Positions 56,667 to 64,000 of a stretch of DNA of 64,000 nucleotides are shown here, in pieces. The translations under genes and the position numbers were made by a program. The first letter of the stretch is position 1. The number at the start of each line of letters is the position of its first letter. Source of the stretch: Nocardia niwae NBRC 108934 = DSM 45340 (lineage in GTDB: Bacteria; Actinomycetota; Actinomycetes; Mycobacteriales; Mycobacteriaceae); contig NZ_BDCK01000028.1 in NCBI RefSeq assembly GCF_001613465.1, positions 1 through 64,000 of the forward strand, given 5' to 3'. Below the pieces are notes generated by a model that was given only the letters and a program-made list of their open reading frames with translations, made no database searches and was not told the DNA's origin.

Positions 56667-57299
56667 ATGCCTGACAGACGCCTTTCCACCCTTCGCCGCC
56701 CCTCGTTCCGCGAAACCGTCACCGTCGCGGTCGCCGCCGCCGGTGTCGTTGCCGTGGCCGCCTGCTCCGCGGCGTCCGTTGCCGATGACAGCGTCCCGTC
56801 TCGCATCGCCATGGTGGCCGAGCAGCAGGCCGAGGCCGCGCCTGCTCCTGCTCCCGCCGCCGAGCAGACCGCCGCCCCGGTCGCGGAGGCGATCCCCGCG
56901 CCGATGCCCGCCCCGGCCCCGGCTCCCGCCCCAGAGCCGGCACCGGCCCCGATGCCTGCCCCGGCCCCGCCGGTCTACGCCGACAACCTGGACGGCTGGA
57001 TCCGCCAGGCGCTCGACATCATGCAGGCCAACGGCATCCCGGGCACCTATGAAGGCATCCACCGCAACATCATGCGCGAGTCGACCGGCAACCCCCAGGC
57101 CATCAACCTGTGGGACTCCAATGCCGCCATGGGCATCCCGTCCAAGGGCCTGCTGCAGGTGATCGACCCGACCTTCGCCACCTACCACGTCGCGGGCACG
57201 CCCTTCGACATCTGGGATCCGGTGGCCAACATCGTCGCCGCTTGCAACTACGCGGCGCACCGCTACGGCTCGATGGACTACGTCAACAGCGCGTACTGA
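56667..57299 (+). CDS. secreted lytic-transglycosylase-like (SLT) protein
   Basis: 210 residues. A hydrophobic N-terminal segment ends in VAAC (C33), a possible lipobox. A spacer of about 50 residues is almost pure Ala/Pro/Glu (PAPAPAPAPEPAPAPMP). The C-terminal SLT domain has the catalytic Glu138 in NIMREST, then AINLWDSNAAMGIPSKGLLQV and NIVAACNYAAHRYG. It cleaves peptidoglycan between MurNAc and GlcNAc, as expected of the fold. The ATG has AAGGA about 12 bases upstream. Confidence 0.88.
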   Translation: MPDRRLSTLRRPSFRETVTVAVAAAGVVAVAACSAASVADDSVPSRIAMVAEQQAEAAPAPAPAAEQTAAPVAEAIPAPMPAPAPAPAPEPAPAPMPAPAPPVYADNLDGWIRQALDIMQANGIPGTYEGIHRNIMRESTGNPQAINLWDSNAAMGIPSKGLLQVIDPTFATYHVAGTPFDIWDPVANIVAACNYAAHRYGSMDYVNSAY

Positions 57300-57313
57300 G
57301 CCACACCGCCACG

Positions 57314-57343
57314 CAGCCTCCCCATCCGCCGATGGGGAGGCTG
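57314..57343 (+). terminator. hairpin after the SLT gene
   Basis: A 12-bp perfect stem CAGCCTCCCCAT with its complement and a six-base loop, shortly after the stop codon. It has no long T tract. Confidence 0.6.
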
Positions 57344-57427
57344 TGGCGTTCTCCAGCGCAGGTCACCGACGGACCACTCCGACCGCGTCCGTTAGGGTCG
57401 ATGCACCTGCGACCCCATGGACATGCC

Positions 57428-57742
57428 GTGACCGACTACGCACACAACGACGCGGCGGCCAAGAGCCGCGCCGAGAAAGCGCGACGGCTGGCGAGCTATC
57501 TCTGGCACCGCGGCATCACCGGTTCCGAGGTGCTCGCGATGCCCGCGTCCGTCCGGCGCAAACTGGCCAGGGCCGCCGCGACGAACCCGCCGAGCACCGA
57601 CGAGACCTGGACGACGGTGGCCCGGCTACTGACGGAGAAGGAAGCCTGGGCCGCCCGCCATCCGGCACATCCCGCGGCCCGGCGTGAGCACACCGACGAG
57701 AAGCTGCTCTGGGTGAAACCGCCCATCCGGCCGTGGGCTTGA
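57428..57742 (+). CDS. small conserved protein of unknown function
   Basis: 104 residues, basic and helical (SRAEKARRLASYLWHRGITGSEVLAMPASVRRKLARAA, then NPPSTDETWTTVARLL), without signal or membrane segment. No domain name is known to me. TAGGGT at 57394-57399 may be its -10 box. An in-frame ATG at 57401 would add nine residues. Confidence 0.6.
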   Translation: MTDYAHNDAAAKSRAEKARRLASYLWHRGITGSEVLAMPASVRRKLARAAATNPPSTDETWTTVARLLTEKEAWAARHPAHPAARREHTDEKLLWVKPPIRPWA

Positions 57743-57785
57743 TTGTCTACGAAAACCACACCGCTGCAAGACTTTCCACGTCTAC

Positions 57786-57799
57786 TACGGATTTCCGTA
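57786..57799. promoter_or_regulatory. palindrome TACGGA-TT-TCCGTA over the DUF1992 promoter
   Basis: Perfect 6-bp arms. The right arm overlaps the -10 box TAGAGT (57798-57803), the place for a repressor to block RNA polymerase. Confidence 0.5.
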
Positions 57800-57803
57800 G
57801 AGT
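57798..57803 (+). promoter_or_regulatory. -10 box (TAGAGT) of the mini-ORF / DUF1992 transcript
   Basis: TAGAGT lies 7-12 bases before the ATG at 57810, so the transcript probably begins with that ATG. Confidence 0.45.
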
Positions 57804-57809
57804 AGAGCC

Positions 57810-57839
57810 ATGTATCCGCCGCCCCGGCCGTCGCGATGA
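57810..57839 (+). CDS. candidate leaderless mini-ORF (MYPPPRPSR) overlapping the DUF1992 start
   Basis: Nine codons from the presumed transcript start, with three consecutive proline codons and a second Pro-Ser-Arg. Its TGA overlaps the next ATG (ATGA at 57836-57839). It could couple translation of the DUF1992 gene to passage through a Pro-Pro-Pro stall. Short, so it remains a prediction. Confidence 0.4.
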   Translation: MYPPPRPSR

Positions 57840-58369
57840 CCGAGCGCAAGCCGCCGAAGCAGACCTTCGAATCGTGGGTCGACAAACAGATCCGCGAGGC
57901 GGCCGAGCGCGGCGAATTCGACAACCTGTCCGGCACCGGCAAGCCGATTCCCGGAGCGGGCACGGCCTACGACGAGGACTGGTGGCTGCGCGGATATCTG
58001 CGTCGCGAAGGCGTCGGCAGCGAGGCGCTGCTGCCACCGTCGCTGCTGTTGCGACGTGATATCGAGCACCTGCCCGACGAGGTGCGCGATGCGACCGGCG
58101 AACGCGAGGTGCGGGCGGCCGTGAGCGAACTCAACAAACGCATCGTGGACTGGCTGCGGATGCCGGAAGGGCCGTTCGTGCCGATCGCTCCGGTGAACGC
58201 GGACGACATCGTCGAGCAGTGGCGGACAGCGCGCGCGGCGGCGCGGCCGAGCCGCGAGCAGCCGAACCGCCGGATCGCCGTGCCCACGCGAGCGCAGGAC
58301 GACGAGGTGACAGCTCGCCGTCGCCGGTGGTGGCGCCGATGGCGGGGACACGACAGCGAAACCGGGTAG
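57836..58369 (+). CDS. DUF1992 (DnaJ-homologue subfamily C28-like) protein
   Basis: 177 residues. The family signature is near the N-terminus: ESWVDKQIREAAERGEFDNLSGTGKPIP, then DEDWWLRGYLRREG. The C-terminal 45 residues are very basic (RRRRWWRRWRG). Function is unknown; the eukaryotic relatives are J-protein-like. No own Shine-Dalgarno is seen, which fits translational coupling to the mini-ORF. Confidence 0.85.
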   Translation: MTERKPPKQTFESWVDKQIREAAERGEFDNLSGTGKPIPGAGTAYDEDWWLRGYLRREGVGSEALLPPSLLLRRDIEHLPDEVRDATGEREVRAAVSELNKRIVDWLRMPEGPFVPIAPVNADDIVEQWRTARAAARPSREQPNRRIAVPTRAQDDEVTARRRRWWRRWRGHDSETG

Positions 58370-58383
58370 CGCGGCGCCCGCGC

Positions 58384-58848
58384 TCACGCGCCGAGTTCGG
58401 TCACCTGCTCCACCTCGGCGATCACCTTCTCCGCCAGCGCGCGCAGCACCTGAGCCTCGTGCGCGGTCATCGGCTCCACGAAGACGCGACGGACCAGATC
58501 GACGTGGTTCGGGGCGGCCCGCTCCAGCGCCACGCGCCCTTCCGGCGTGAGTTGCACGATGATGCCGCGCGCATCCTCCTCGGCGGGCCGCCGCTCGACC
58601 AGGCCGCGCGCGTCCATCCTGGCCAGATGCTTGGACAACCGGCTCTTCTCCCAGCACACCTCGGCGGCCAGTTCCTTGGCGCGCAGACAGCCGTTCGGGG
58701 CGGCGGACAACGCCACCATCAGCTCGTAGTCCGCCAGAGACAGGCCGTCCTCGGCCAGCCCGGCGGAAATCGCCCCGTCCAAACGCTGGCGCAGCCGCAC
58801 ATAGGCCTGCCAGGTCGCCTGCTCGTCGTCACTCAACCACCGGACCAT
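58384..58848 (-). CDS. MarR-family regulator
   Basis: 154 residues, winged helix. ADYELMVALSAAPNGCLRAKELAAEVCWEKSRLSKHLARMDARGLVERR followed by the wing EEDARGIIVQLTPEG. A single reactive-type cysteine lies in the recognition region (VCWEKS), so thiol sensing is possible. It is divergent from a pirin gene with a 22-bp operator-like repeat between them. Confidence 0.88.
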   Translation of the reverse strand: MVRWLSDDEQATWQAYVRLRQRLDGAISAGLAEDGLSLADYELMVALSAAPNGCLRAKELAAEVCWEKSRLSKHLARMDARGLVERRPAEEDARGIIVQLTPEGRVALERAAPNHVDLVRRVFVEPMTAHEAQVLRALAEKVIAEVEQVTELGA

Positions 58849-58856
58849 GGGAATGA

Positions 58857-58862
58857 AGTGTA
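58857..58862 (-). promoter_or_regulatory. -10 box (TACACT) of the marR gene, near-leaderless
   Basis: TACACT lies 9-14 bases before the ATG at 58848, with no ribosome-binding site. Confidence 0.4.
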
Positions 58863-58868
58863 GTCATC

Positions 58869-58890
58869 GTTGGTTGACATGGACACCAAC
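58869..58890. promoter_or_regulatory. inverted repeat GTTGGT-N10-ACCAAC, probable MarR operator
   Basis: Perfect 6-bp arms with CATG at the centre. It covers the expected -35 region of the marR promoter and stops 18 bases before the pirin start. Confidence 0.6.
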
Positions 58891-58907
58891 TCCCTCAGGA
58901 GGTTCCG

Positions 58908-59885
58908 ATGCCCGCCGTCACCGTCCCCGACATCATGGTCCTGCCACGCCTGCCACGCCCCGACGCGACCCTGCGCGAGCGGCCGGTCCGCAGCGTGGCC
59001 ACCGCGCACAAACAGCGTGAGGGCGCGGGATTCGAGGTGCGCAGGCCGTTCCCCAGCATGGATCTGCGCACGGCCGACCCCTTCATCCTGCTCGACCAGA
59101 TGGGCCCGGTCGCCTACGAGCCGCACGAGGCGAAAGGTGCGCCCTGGCATCCGCACCGGGGCTTCGAGACGGTCACCTACATGCTCGACGGCACCATGGT
59201 GCACCACGACTCACACGGCGGCGGCGGCGTCATCGGCGAGGGCGACACCCAGTGGATGACCGCGGGCTCGGGCATCCTGCACGACGAGGTGCCACCGGAG
59301 GAGATGGTCGCCTCGGGCGGGTGGTTCCACGGCGTCCAGCTCTGGGTGAACCTGCCGCGCGCACTGAAGTTCGCCGCCCCGCGCTACCAAGACCTGCGCG
59401 CTCGCGAGTTGACCCTGGTGAGTTCGCACGACGGCGGAGCGCTGGTGCGGCTCATCGCCGGGGAGGTCGGCGGGTTCACCGGTCCCGGATCGACCTACAC
59501 GCCGATCGCGTACGCCCACGCGTCGATCACGCCCGGCGGAATCCTGGAAACACCGTGGCCGCAGGAGTTCACGGCGATGGCCTACGTGCTCTCCGGCAGC
59601 GGCGCCGTCGGCGCGGAACGCAGGCCGCTGCGCGAGGGACAGCTGGCCGTCTTCGGACGGGGCGACGCGATCAGCGTGACAGCCGATGCGCGCCAAGACA
59701 ATCGGACCGGAGCGCTGGAAGTGCTGCTACTCGGCGGACAGCCGATCCGGGAACCGGTCGTGCAGTACGGGCCGTTCGTGATGAACACCCGCGCCGAGAT
59801 CATCCAAGCGATGGAGGACTACCAGGCCGGACGCATGGGAAACATCCCCGCGGAGCACATCCGCGGCGCGGAGACGACCGCCTGA
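58908..59885 (+). CDS. pirin-family protein
   Basis: 325 residues, two cupin barrels. The N-terminal metal site has HPHRGFETVTYMLDG with HHDS and a later Glu in GEGDTQWMTAGSGILHDE, as in quercetinase-active pirins. The C-terminal barrel ends with GPFVMNTRAEIIQAMEDYQAGRMG. AGGAGG precedes the ATG. Likely under control of the divergent MarR protein, possibly in response to quinone or flavonoid-like compounds (inference). Confidence 0.88.
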   Translation: MPAVTVPDIMVLPRLPRPDATLRERPVRSVATAHKQREGAGFEVRRPFPSMDLRTADPFILLDQMGPVAYEPHEAKGAPWHPHRGFETVTYMLDGTMVHHDSHGGGGVIGEGDTQWMTAGSGILHDEVPPEEMVASGGWFHGVQLWVNLPRALKFAAPRYQDLRARELTLVSSHDGGALVRLIAGEVGGFTGPGSTYTPIAYAHASITPGGILETPWPQEFTAMAYVLSGSGAVGAERRPLREGQLAVFGRGDAISVTADARQDNRTGALEVLLLGGQPIREPVVQYGPFVMNTRAEIIQAMEDYQAGRMGNIPAEHIRGAETTA

Positions 59886-60020
59886 GCGACGAGAATGGGT
59901 GTGATCCCCTAATGCCCTAGTTCCATCCCCCCGAGGTTGACAAGAGAGCGGCCCGTCACAACAGTGGATGCGGCGTCCGGTCGGGCGCCCATCCACCGCA
60001 GCAACCACATAGAGGAATAC

Positions 60021-60317
60021 ATGAACGTTCGCCGGCTCTCCGTCAGCGCGGCTGTCGCGGGATTGACCTTTCTCGCGGCTCCCGCCGCCCTAGCCGCCCC
60101 TCCGTCCGGATCCGCCGGAACCGGCTCCTCCGCCGTCGACACCGGCTCCGCCGCGACCGGTTCGGCCGGTCTGTCGCAGACCGGTTCGGCCGGTGGCGCC
60201 TTCGCCAACTGCGACGACGCCCGTAACGCCGGCCGCGCGCCGCTGTTCCGCGGCGAGCCGGGCTACGGCCCGCACCTGGATCCCGACGGCGACGGCTTCG
60301 CCTGCCCGACGGTCTGA
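60021..60317 (+). CDS. secreted Excalibur calcium-binding domain protein
   Basis: 98 residues. A signal peptide ends at ALAAP, then comes a GSAGTGSS...TGSAATGSAG spacer, then an Excalibur domain: NCDDARNAGRAPL, GEPGYGPHLDPDGDGFACP, with the DxDxDG calcium loop and paired cysteines. GAGGAAT stands before the ATG. Extracellular. Confidence 0.85.
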   Translation: MNVRRLSVSAAVAGLTFLAAPAALAAPPSGSAGTGSSAVDTGSAATGSAGLSQTGSAGGAFANCDDARNAGRAPLFRGEPGYGPHLDPDGDGFACPTV

Positions 60318-60329
60318 ACCGACCGCGAA

Positions 60330-60374
60330 ACGACGACACCCGGTGGGCGATGCCACACCGGGTGTCGTCGTTTT
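60330..60374. terminator. bidirectional terminator after the Excalibur gene
   Basis: A 16-bp perfect stem ACGACGACACCCGGTG with its complement and a ten-base loop, followed by TTTT, between convergent genes. Confidence 0.85.
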
Positions 60375-60379
60375 CCAGC

Positions 60380-60601
60380 TCAGCGGAAGATTTTGAGCAG
60401 CACCAGCCCGACCACCAGCGCGGCGGCGCCGATCAGGCTGTATTTCACCTTCGGCTCGTTCAGCTTCCCGACCACGATCTGCTTGGTGTCGTCCGCGATG
60501 CGATGCGGGTCCGCGCGTACCGCGAGTTCGTCGAGCGTGCTCGCCAGCCGAGTGCGGGCGGCCTCGATCTCCTGCTCGATCCGCTCGGTATCCCTTGCCA
60601 C
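60380..60601 (-). CDS. DUF3618 small membrane protein
   Basis: 73 residues. A charged helix (DTERIEQEIEAARTRLASTLDELAVRADP) is followed by one C-terminal membrane helix. AGGAGG at 60609-60614 decides for the GTG at 60601 over a start 13 codons upstream that would include it. It lies beside bcp, as Rv2520c lies beside Rv2521. Confidence 0.85.
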   Translation of the reverse strand: MARDTERIEQEIEAARTRLASTLDELAVRADPHRIADDTKQIVVGKLNEPKVKYSLIGAAALVVGLVLLKIFR

Positions 60602-60754
60602 GTTCCACCCTCCTGTTGTCGATTGCCGCGCCCGGTGCACGAATCACGCCGCATGCTCGGCCGTCCGTGCGGCACCCGGGGCTCGCGGACGAGTCTATCC
60701 GCCGCCACGCCGCCTCAACCGGCCGCGCGAGGATCTCCGGTCATCCCCTTCGGA

Positions 60755-60760
60755 TACCGT
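60755..60760 (+). promoter_or_regulatory. -10 box (TACCGT) of bcp, leaderless
   Basis: TACCGT lies 8-13 bases before the GTG at 60768. The GGAG that touches the start codon is too close to act as a ribosome-binding site. Confidence 0.4.
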
Positions 60761-60767
60761 GCTGGAG

Positions 60768-61241
60768 GTGACCACCAACCAACGGCTCTCCCCGGGCGAC
60801 ACCGCCCCCGAGTTCACGCTCCCCGACGCCGACGGCAAGAACGTCTCGCTGTCGGACTACCGCGGTCGCAAAGTGATCGTGTACTTCTACCCCGCCGCGA
60901 GCACGCCCGGCTGCACCAAGCAAGCCTGCGATTTCCGCGACAATCTGGCCGACCTGGACGGCGCCGGCATCGACGTGGTTGGCATCTCGCCGGACAAACC
61001 AGCCAAGCTGGCCAAGTTCCGCGACGCGGAACAGCTGACCTTCCCGCTGCTGTCGGATCCCGACCGCGCCGTGCTCACCGCCTGGGGCGCGTACGGCGAG
61101 AAGACCATGTACGGCAAGACGGTCGTCGGCGTCATCCGCTCGACCTTCCTGGTGGACGAAGCGGGCAAGATCGCCGTGGCGCAGTACAACGTCCGCGCGA
61201 CCGGCCACGTCGCCAAATTGCGCCGCGACCTGTCGGTGTAG
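60768..61241 (+). CDS. bcp: peroxiredoxin Q / bacterioferritin comigratory protein
   Basis: 157 residues, thioredoxin fold. Peroxidatic Cys49 in STPGCT and resolving Cys54 in QACDFRD (the C-x4-C form), with conserved RSTFLVDEAGKI. It reduces hydroperoxides using thioredoxin-type donors in the cytoplasm. It has family-standard length from the GTG at 60768. Confidence 0.92.
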   Translation: MTTNQRLSPGDTAPEFTLPDADGKNVSLSDYRGRKVIVYFYPAASTPGCTKQACDFRDNLADLDGAGIDVVGISPDKPAKLAKFRDAEQLTFPLLSDPDRAVLTAWGAYGEKTMYGKTVVGVIRSTFLVDEAGKIAVAQYNVRATGHVAKLRRDLSV

Positions 61242-61250
61242 CGGCGAAAA

Positions 61251-61275
61251 GCCCGGCGCCACACGGGCGCCGGGC
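61251..61275. terminator. hairpin between bcp and the DUF7159-like gene
   Basis: A 10-bp stem GCCCGGCGCC/GGCGCCGGGC with a five-base loop. On the minus strand it is followed by TTTT, so it mainly ends the minus-strand transcript. Confidence 0.7.
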
Positions 61276-61301
61276 CGAGGGTCGAGCTGGGCTCGGGGGG
61301 C

Positions 61302-62525
61302 TCAGGCCTGCCAGACCTGCTGGGCCGCCCATTGCGCCATCAGGCGGAGATGCTCGTCCCACCAGTCGGCGGCTTCCGGGGTGAACGCGGCGGGCGGCGG
61401 CGCCTCGCCGGGGAACAGCAGCGCGCCGTCGGGCGCCCCCACCTTGCGATCGGACGGGACCCCGGTACCCGGCACCAACGGCTCCGGGCCCTCGGTCGCC
61501 GCCCCATCCGTGGCGTCGGCGGCGACCAGCGGCAGCGGAAGATTTCGCGGGGCGACGCCCCAGCTGTGCTGTGGAAGCTGCACCCCGGCCGTGGAGGCGT
61601 CGAACCCGGAGCCGAGTGGCCCGTCCGCCTCGGTATCCGCGGGTTCGACGGGCTCGACCGCATGCCCGGCACCGGTGCCCTCGATCCGGGCGTCCGCCAC
61701 GACGACGGTCGGCGTCGGCCGTGCGGGATCGTTCAACAGATAGCTTCCGCCGACGACCATCCCGCTGGCCAGCACACCGGCCGCCGCGAACACCGCCACG
61801 CCGCCACGCCCCCGCTGCGGCTCGCTCACCGGCCCGGCGTAGCCGTCCTGCTCCAACCGCGCGCTCAACGCAGCCCCGGCAGCGGACGCGAAAGCTCCGA
61901 CCGTACAAGGGATCACCGGCGCCCCGAACGTCTCGACCGCGGTCAGCACCGCCGACCCGGCGCCCGCCGAACCGATCAATGCCACCGCGTCGGGCCGCGC
62001 GGCGGCCGCCTCCAGCTGATCCCACGTGGCCGCGACGCCCATGCCCAGCGACCGCGGCGTCGCCCGGCCCGCTTGCCCCACCGCGGCGAGCACCCGGCGG
62101 CGGCCGCGGTCGACCAGGGTGAACGCGTGGTACCCCGGCACCACCTCGCAGATCAGCAAGTTGTCGTAAGCATCGAGCCAGGTCATCATGCTCGCCACGC
62201 TCAGGTGGGCCGATTTCACCGACACCATCGAGGCGCTGTGCCACGGCCCGGCCGCCAGCCGGGTCACGATGGCGCGCCGCTCCGCCGGGTCCCGGTAGGC
62301 GACCGCCACGCCGCCGATCTCCCGCTCCGAGCCCAACCCAGCGGCCAGCGCGCCGAGCGCGGTCTCGACCGCCGCGGCCACCTCCGCTTTACCGTCCCCG
62401 TCCGTTCGCTCCACCCGGCGCAGCAGCACCCGGTCGGCCAGCTTCTTGCCGTCGGCCAGCGCCACCGCGTGCACGGCACCGCGTTCGGTCGAAACGCCGA
62501 GAGTCACCACAGATTCAGCCACCAC
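61302..62525 (-). CDS. mycobacterial-type membrane protein of unknown function (DUF7159-like)
   Basis: 407 residues. The N-terminal 220 residues look like an actin/Hsp70-type fold: VVTLGVSTERGAVHAVALADGK as first strand pair, VDRGRRRVLAAVGQAG, and LIGSAGAGSAVLTAVETF. One membrane helix follows (GGVAVFAAAGVLASGMVVGGSYLL, about 246-270), then a Pro/Ala/Gly tail outside the membrane. The GTG start has GGGAAGG upstream. By position it corresponds to Rv2522c only loosely, and its function is unknown. Confidence 0.65.
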   Translation of the reverse strand: MVAESVVTLGVSTERGAVHAVALADGKKLADRVLLRRVERTDGDGKAEVAAAVETALGALAAGLGSEREIGGVAVAYRDPAERRAIVTRLAAGPWHSASMVSVKSAHLSVASMMTWLDAYDNLLICEVVPGYHAFTLVDRGRRRVLAAVGQAGRATPRSLGMGVAATWDQLEAAAARPDAVALIGSAGAGSAVLTAVETFGAPVIPCTVGAFASAAGAALSARLEQDGYAGPVSEPQRGRGGVAVFAAAGVLASGMVVGGSYLLNDPARPTPTVVVADARIEGTGAGHAVEPVEPADTEADGPLGSGFDASTAGVQLPQHSWGVAPRNLPLPLVAADATDGAATEGPEPLVPGTGVPSDRKVGAPDGALLFPGEAPPPAAFTPEAADWWDEHLRLMAQWAAQQVWQA

Positions 62526-62732
62526 TGATCACGCCTTCCCTCTGTGCATTGACCGAGCTCATGTGCTTGCCGAAAGCCATGAGCCCCATGGATTCCCCTG
62601 CTCGGAACACACGTCGCGATGCACGCGCGCTCGGTATGTGTTCGACACCACATCGGTTACGGATGGGTTGCGGAAATCGAGTCACCGAGACGCGAACGAC
62701 GGATGCGCGTATCGCACGCTTGTCCCTACCGT

Positions 62733-62738
62733 TAGCCT
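62733..62738 (+). promoter_or_regulatory. -10 box (TAGCCT) of the tetR gene at 62745, leaderless
   Basis: TAGCCT lies 7-12 bases before the GTG, with no ribosome-binding site. Confidence 0.5.
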
Positions 62739-62744
62739 GGATGC

Positions 62745-63443
62745 GTGGAAGTACGCGCGGAGGCCAGGTCGAAGCACCGTCTGGACCCTGCGTTGGAGCT
62801 GCAGGACGACCCACAGGAGCTCATGCCGCGACGCCGGCCGACGCAGGAACGCAGCAAACGAAAGTTCGACGCCCTACTCCAGGCGTCCAGGGAACTGCTC
62901 GTCGAGGTCGGGTTCGAGTCGTTCACCTGTGAAGAGGTGGCGGCCAGGGCGGAGGTGCCGATCGGCACGCTGTATCAGTTCTTCGCCAACAAGTACGTCA
63001 TCGTCTGCGAGCTGAATCGCCAAGACCTGGTTGCCGTTTCCCAGGAGCTGGCCGACTTCCACGGCGAGATCCCGTCGCTGGACTGGCTGCGGCACATGAA
63101 CCAGTTCGTCGACCACCTGGCCAACCTCTGGATGACCGACCCGTCCCGGCGGGAAGTGTGGCTCGCCATGCAGTCCACGCCGTCCACCCGGGCCACCGGC
63201 GCGATCCACGAGAAGCAGTTCGCCGAAGTCGTGTCGCAGATGCTGCGGCCGCTCACCCCGCGCACCCCGCGGGCGCGGCGCACCATGATGGCCGAAGTGC
63301 TGGTGCACGTGGTCTATTCGATGCTCAACTTCTCGGTGCAGGACGAACAGAGCAGCGCCGAAGCGGTCGCCGAGCTCAAACGGCTCATGGTCGCCTACCT
63401 GCTCGTCGCGGAGAAGGAATCGCGCACCGGCAGCGAACGATGA
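62745..63443 (+). CDS. TetR-family regulator
   Basis: 232 residues. The helix-turn-helix at about 38-85 has ASRELLVEVGFESFTCEEVAARAEVPIGTLYQFFANKYVIV, then a helical ligand domain. The GTG at 62745 is fixed by its leaderless -10 box; an ATG at 62823 behind AGGAG is the alternative and would remove 26 poorly conserved residues. It is convergent with acpS, so a link to fatty-acid synthesis is possible but unproved. Confidence 0.85.
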   Translation: MEVRAEARSKHRLDPALELQDDPQELMPRRRPTQERSKRKFDALLQASRELLVEVGFESFTCEEVAARAEVPIGTLYQFFANKYVIVCELNRQDLVAVSQELADFHGEIPSLDWLRHMNQFVDHLANLWMTDPSRREVWLAMQSTPSTRATGAIHEKQFAEVVSQMLRPLTPRTPRARRTMMAEVLVHVVYSMLNFSVQDEQSSAEAVAELKRLMVAYLLVAEKESRTGSER

Positions 63444-63479
63444 CGGTGGTCCCGGCGGGCGCCGGGACCACCGCGCGGC

Positions 63480-63917
63480 TCATCCGGCGCTGTCGCGGCC
63501 CTCGATGAGGTCTGCCAGTTCGCCCGGGTCTTCCAGCACCACCATCGCGGCGGCGGTGTCGCCGTCGTGGGTCAGCGACAGGTGAACCCGTACCCGGGGC
63601 AGGAATTCGGCGGCCAGGCCGTGCAGCTTGATGCTCGGCCTGCCCCACGCGTCGTTGACCACCTCGATCAGCGGATAGGGGTTGTCCCCGATCTGCGGGC
63701 GGCGGGCGAACCGGGACGATGCCCAGGCTTTGAGCACCGCCTCCTTCGCCGCCCACCGCGCCGCGTAGCTGCGCGCCGGGTCGGTCCCTTTGCTCTGGCA
63801 GTAGCGCCGCTCTCCCGCGGTGAAACTTTCCCGGAGCATGGTCGTTCCCGCGCGTTCGAGCTGTTCGGCGAACTCGGAGATGGTCACCAAGTCCAAGCCG
63901 ATACCGAGGATCGTCAT
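63480..63917 (-). CDS. acpS: holo-[acyl-carrier-protein] synthase
   Basis: 145 residues. It transfers 4'-phosphopantetheine from CoA to the acyl carrier domain, in mycobacteria that of the type I fatty acid synthase. Magnesium and catalytic residues are seen in GIGLDLV (D9) and RWAAKEAVLKA (K58, E59), and LSLTHDGDTAAAMVV closes the domain. The gene order (bcp upstream, acpS last) matches Rv2521-Rv2523c, so fas probably lies just beyond the right edge on the same strand. Confidence 0.92.
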   Translation of the reverse strand: MTILGIGLDLVTISEFAEQLERAGTTMLRESFTAGERRYCQSKGTDPARSYAARWAAKEAVLKAWASSRFARRPQIGDNPYPLIEVVNDAWGRPSIKLHGLAAEFLPRVRVHLSLTHDGDTAAAMVVLEDPGELADLIEGRDSAG

Positions 63918-63963
63918 AGGCGGGCAGCCTACGACGTGCTCGGCGAGCCCGCGCGCGGACCCG

Positions 63964-63987
63964 GCGCGGCGAGTTGCCCCGCCGCGC
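63964..63987 (-). terminator. GC-rich hairpin upstream of acpS
   Basis: An 8-bp stem GCGCGGCG/CGCCGCGC with an eight-base loop. It may end or attenuate a transcript entering from the right edge. Weak. Confidence 0.3.
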
Positions 63988-64000
63988 TTCCGGTTACGCG

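Overview
The window is a 64-kb piece of a high-GC actinobacterial chromosome. It is most likely from a mycolic-acid-containing genus close to Nocardia or Rhodococcus. I judge this from the GC-rich third codon positions, the frequent GTG starts, a mycolate reductase (cmrA type), a DesA3-type desaturase with its own reductase, and gene order that matches Mycobacterium tuberculosis blocks as I remember them: Rv2476c-Rv2478c at the left edge, Rv0847-Rv0849 (lpqS-cysK2-MFS), Rv3230c-Rv3229c, and Rv2509-Rv2511-tRNA-His followed by Rv2518c-Rv2523c on the right. The genus call is inference.

Layout. 1-8.5 kb, minus strand: NAD-glutamate dehydrogenase (its end lies off the left edge), the ABC-F factor EttA, an SSB, a threonine-dehydratase-like PLP enzyme, and a CopD-CtaG copper/cytochrome-oxidase assembly protein, followed by tRNA-Arg(TCT). 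9.1-33.1 kb: one minus-strand operon of three genes in the order 501 aa, 537 aa, 6965 aa, coupled by a 4-bp overlap and a 3-bp gap. 33.4-41.4 kb: an ectB-like aminotransferase without ectA or ectC, a three-gene ABC-2 exporter, a DUF4389 membrane protein, and the lpqS-like/cysK2/MFS operon. 41.4-53.7 kb: small unknown genes, the desA3/reductase pair with a divergent TetR, an MFS protein divergent from a PadR/fadH operon, cmrA, a HerA-like ATPase and oligoribonuclease. 53.8-63.9 kb: tRNA-His and tRNA-Lys, an L,D-transpeptidase, a lytic-transglycosylase-like protein, small secreted proteins, a MarR/pirin pair, the peroxiredoxin Bcp, a TetR and AcpS.

The notable system is the 9.1-33.1 kb operon. 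The 6965-aa product starts with a CpnT/WXG100-like helical region. In order it then carries a SecA-like DEAD ATPase, a papain-like Cys/His/Asp domain of the Tox-PL (glutamine deamidase) type, a possible ADP-ribosyltransferase-like segment, a GT-B glycosyltransferase, two complete TetR-like units, six tandem XRE helix-turn-helix units, a sigma-70-like segment, an NlpC/P60-like segment, several unassigned regions, and a C-terminal HEFAH metallopeptidase domain resembling anthrax lethal factor. A linker motif of the form xIGSRP recurs nine times at or near module borders. The 537-aa neighbour has a WXG100-like N-terminus and a C-terminal domain that appears to be a dead copy of the same metallopeptidase: all three presumed zinc ligands are arginine. 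I read the operon as an ESX/type VII-linked polymorphic-toxin locus with an unusual block of transcription-factor-like modules.

Elsewhere, at least twelve transcription units have a TANNNT box 7-14 bases upstream of the start codon and mostly no Shine-Dalgarno, which indicates leaderless translation. One of these is a nine-codon proline-rich mini-ORF that overlaps the start of a DUF1992 gene.
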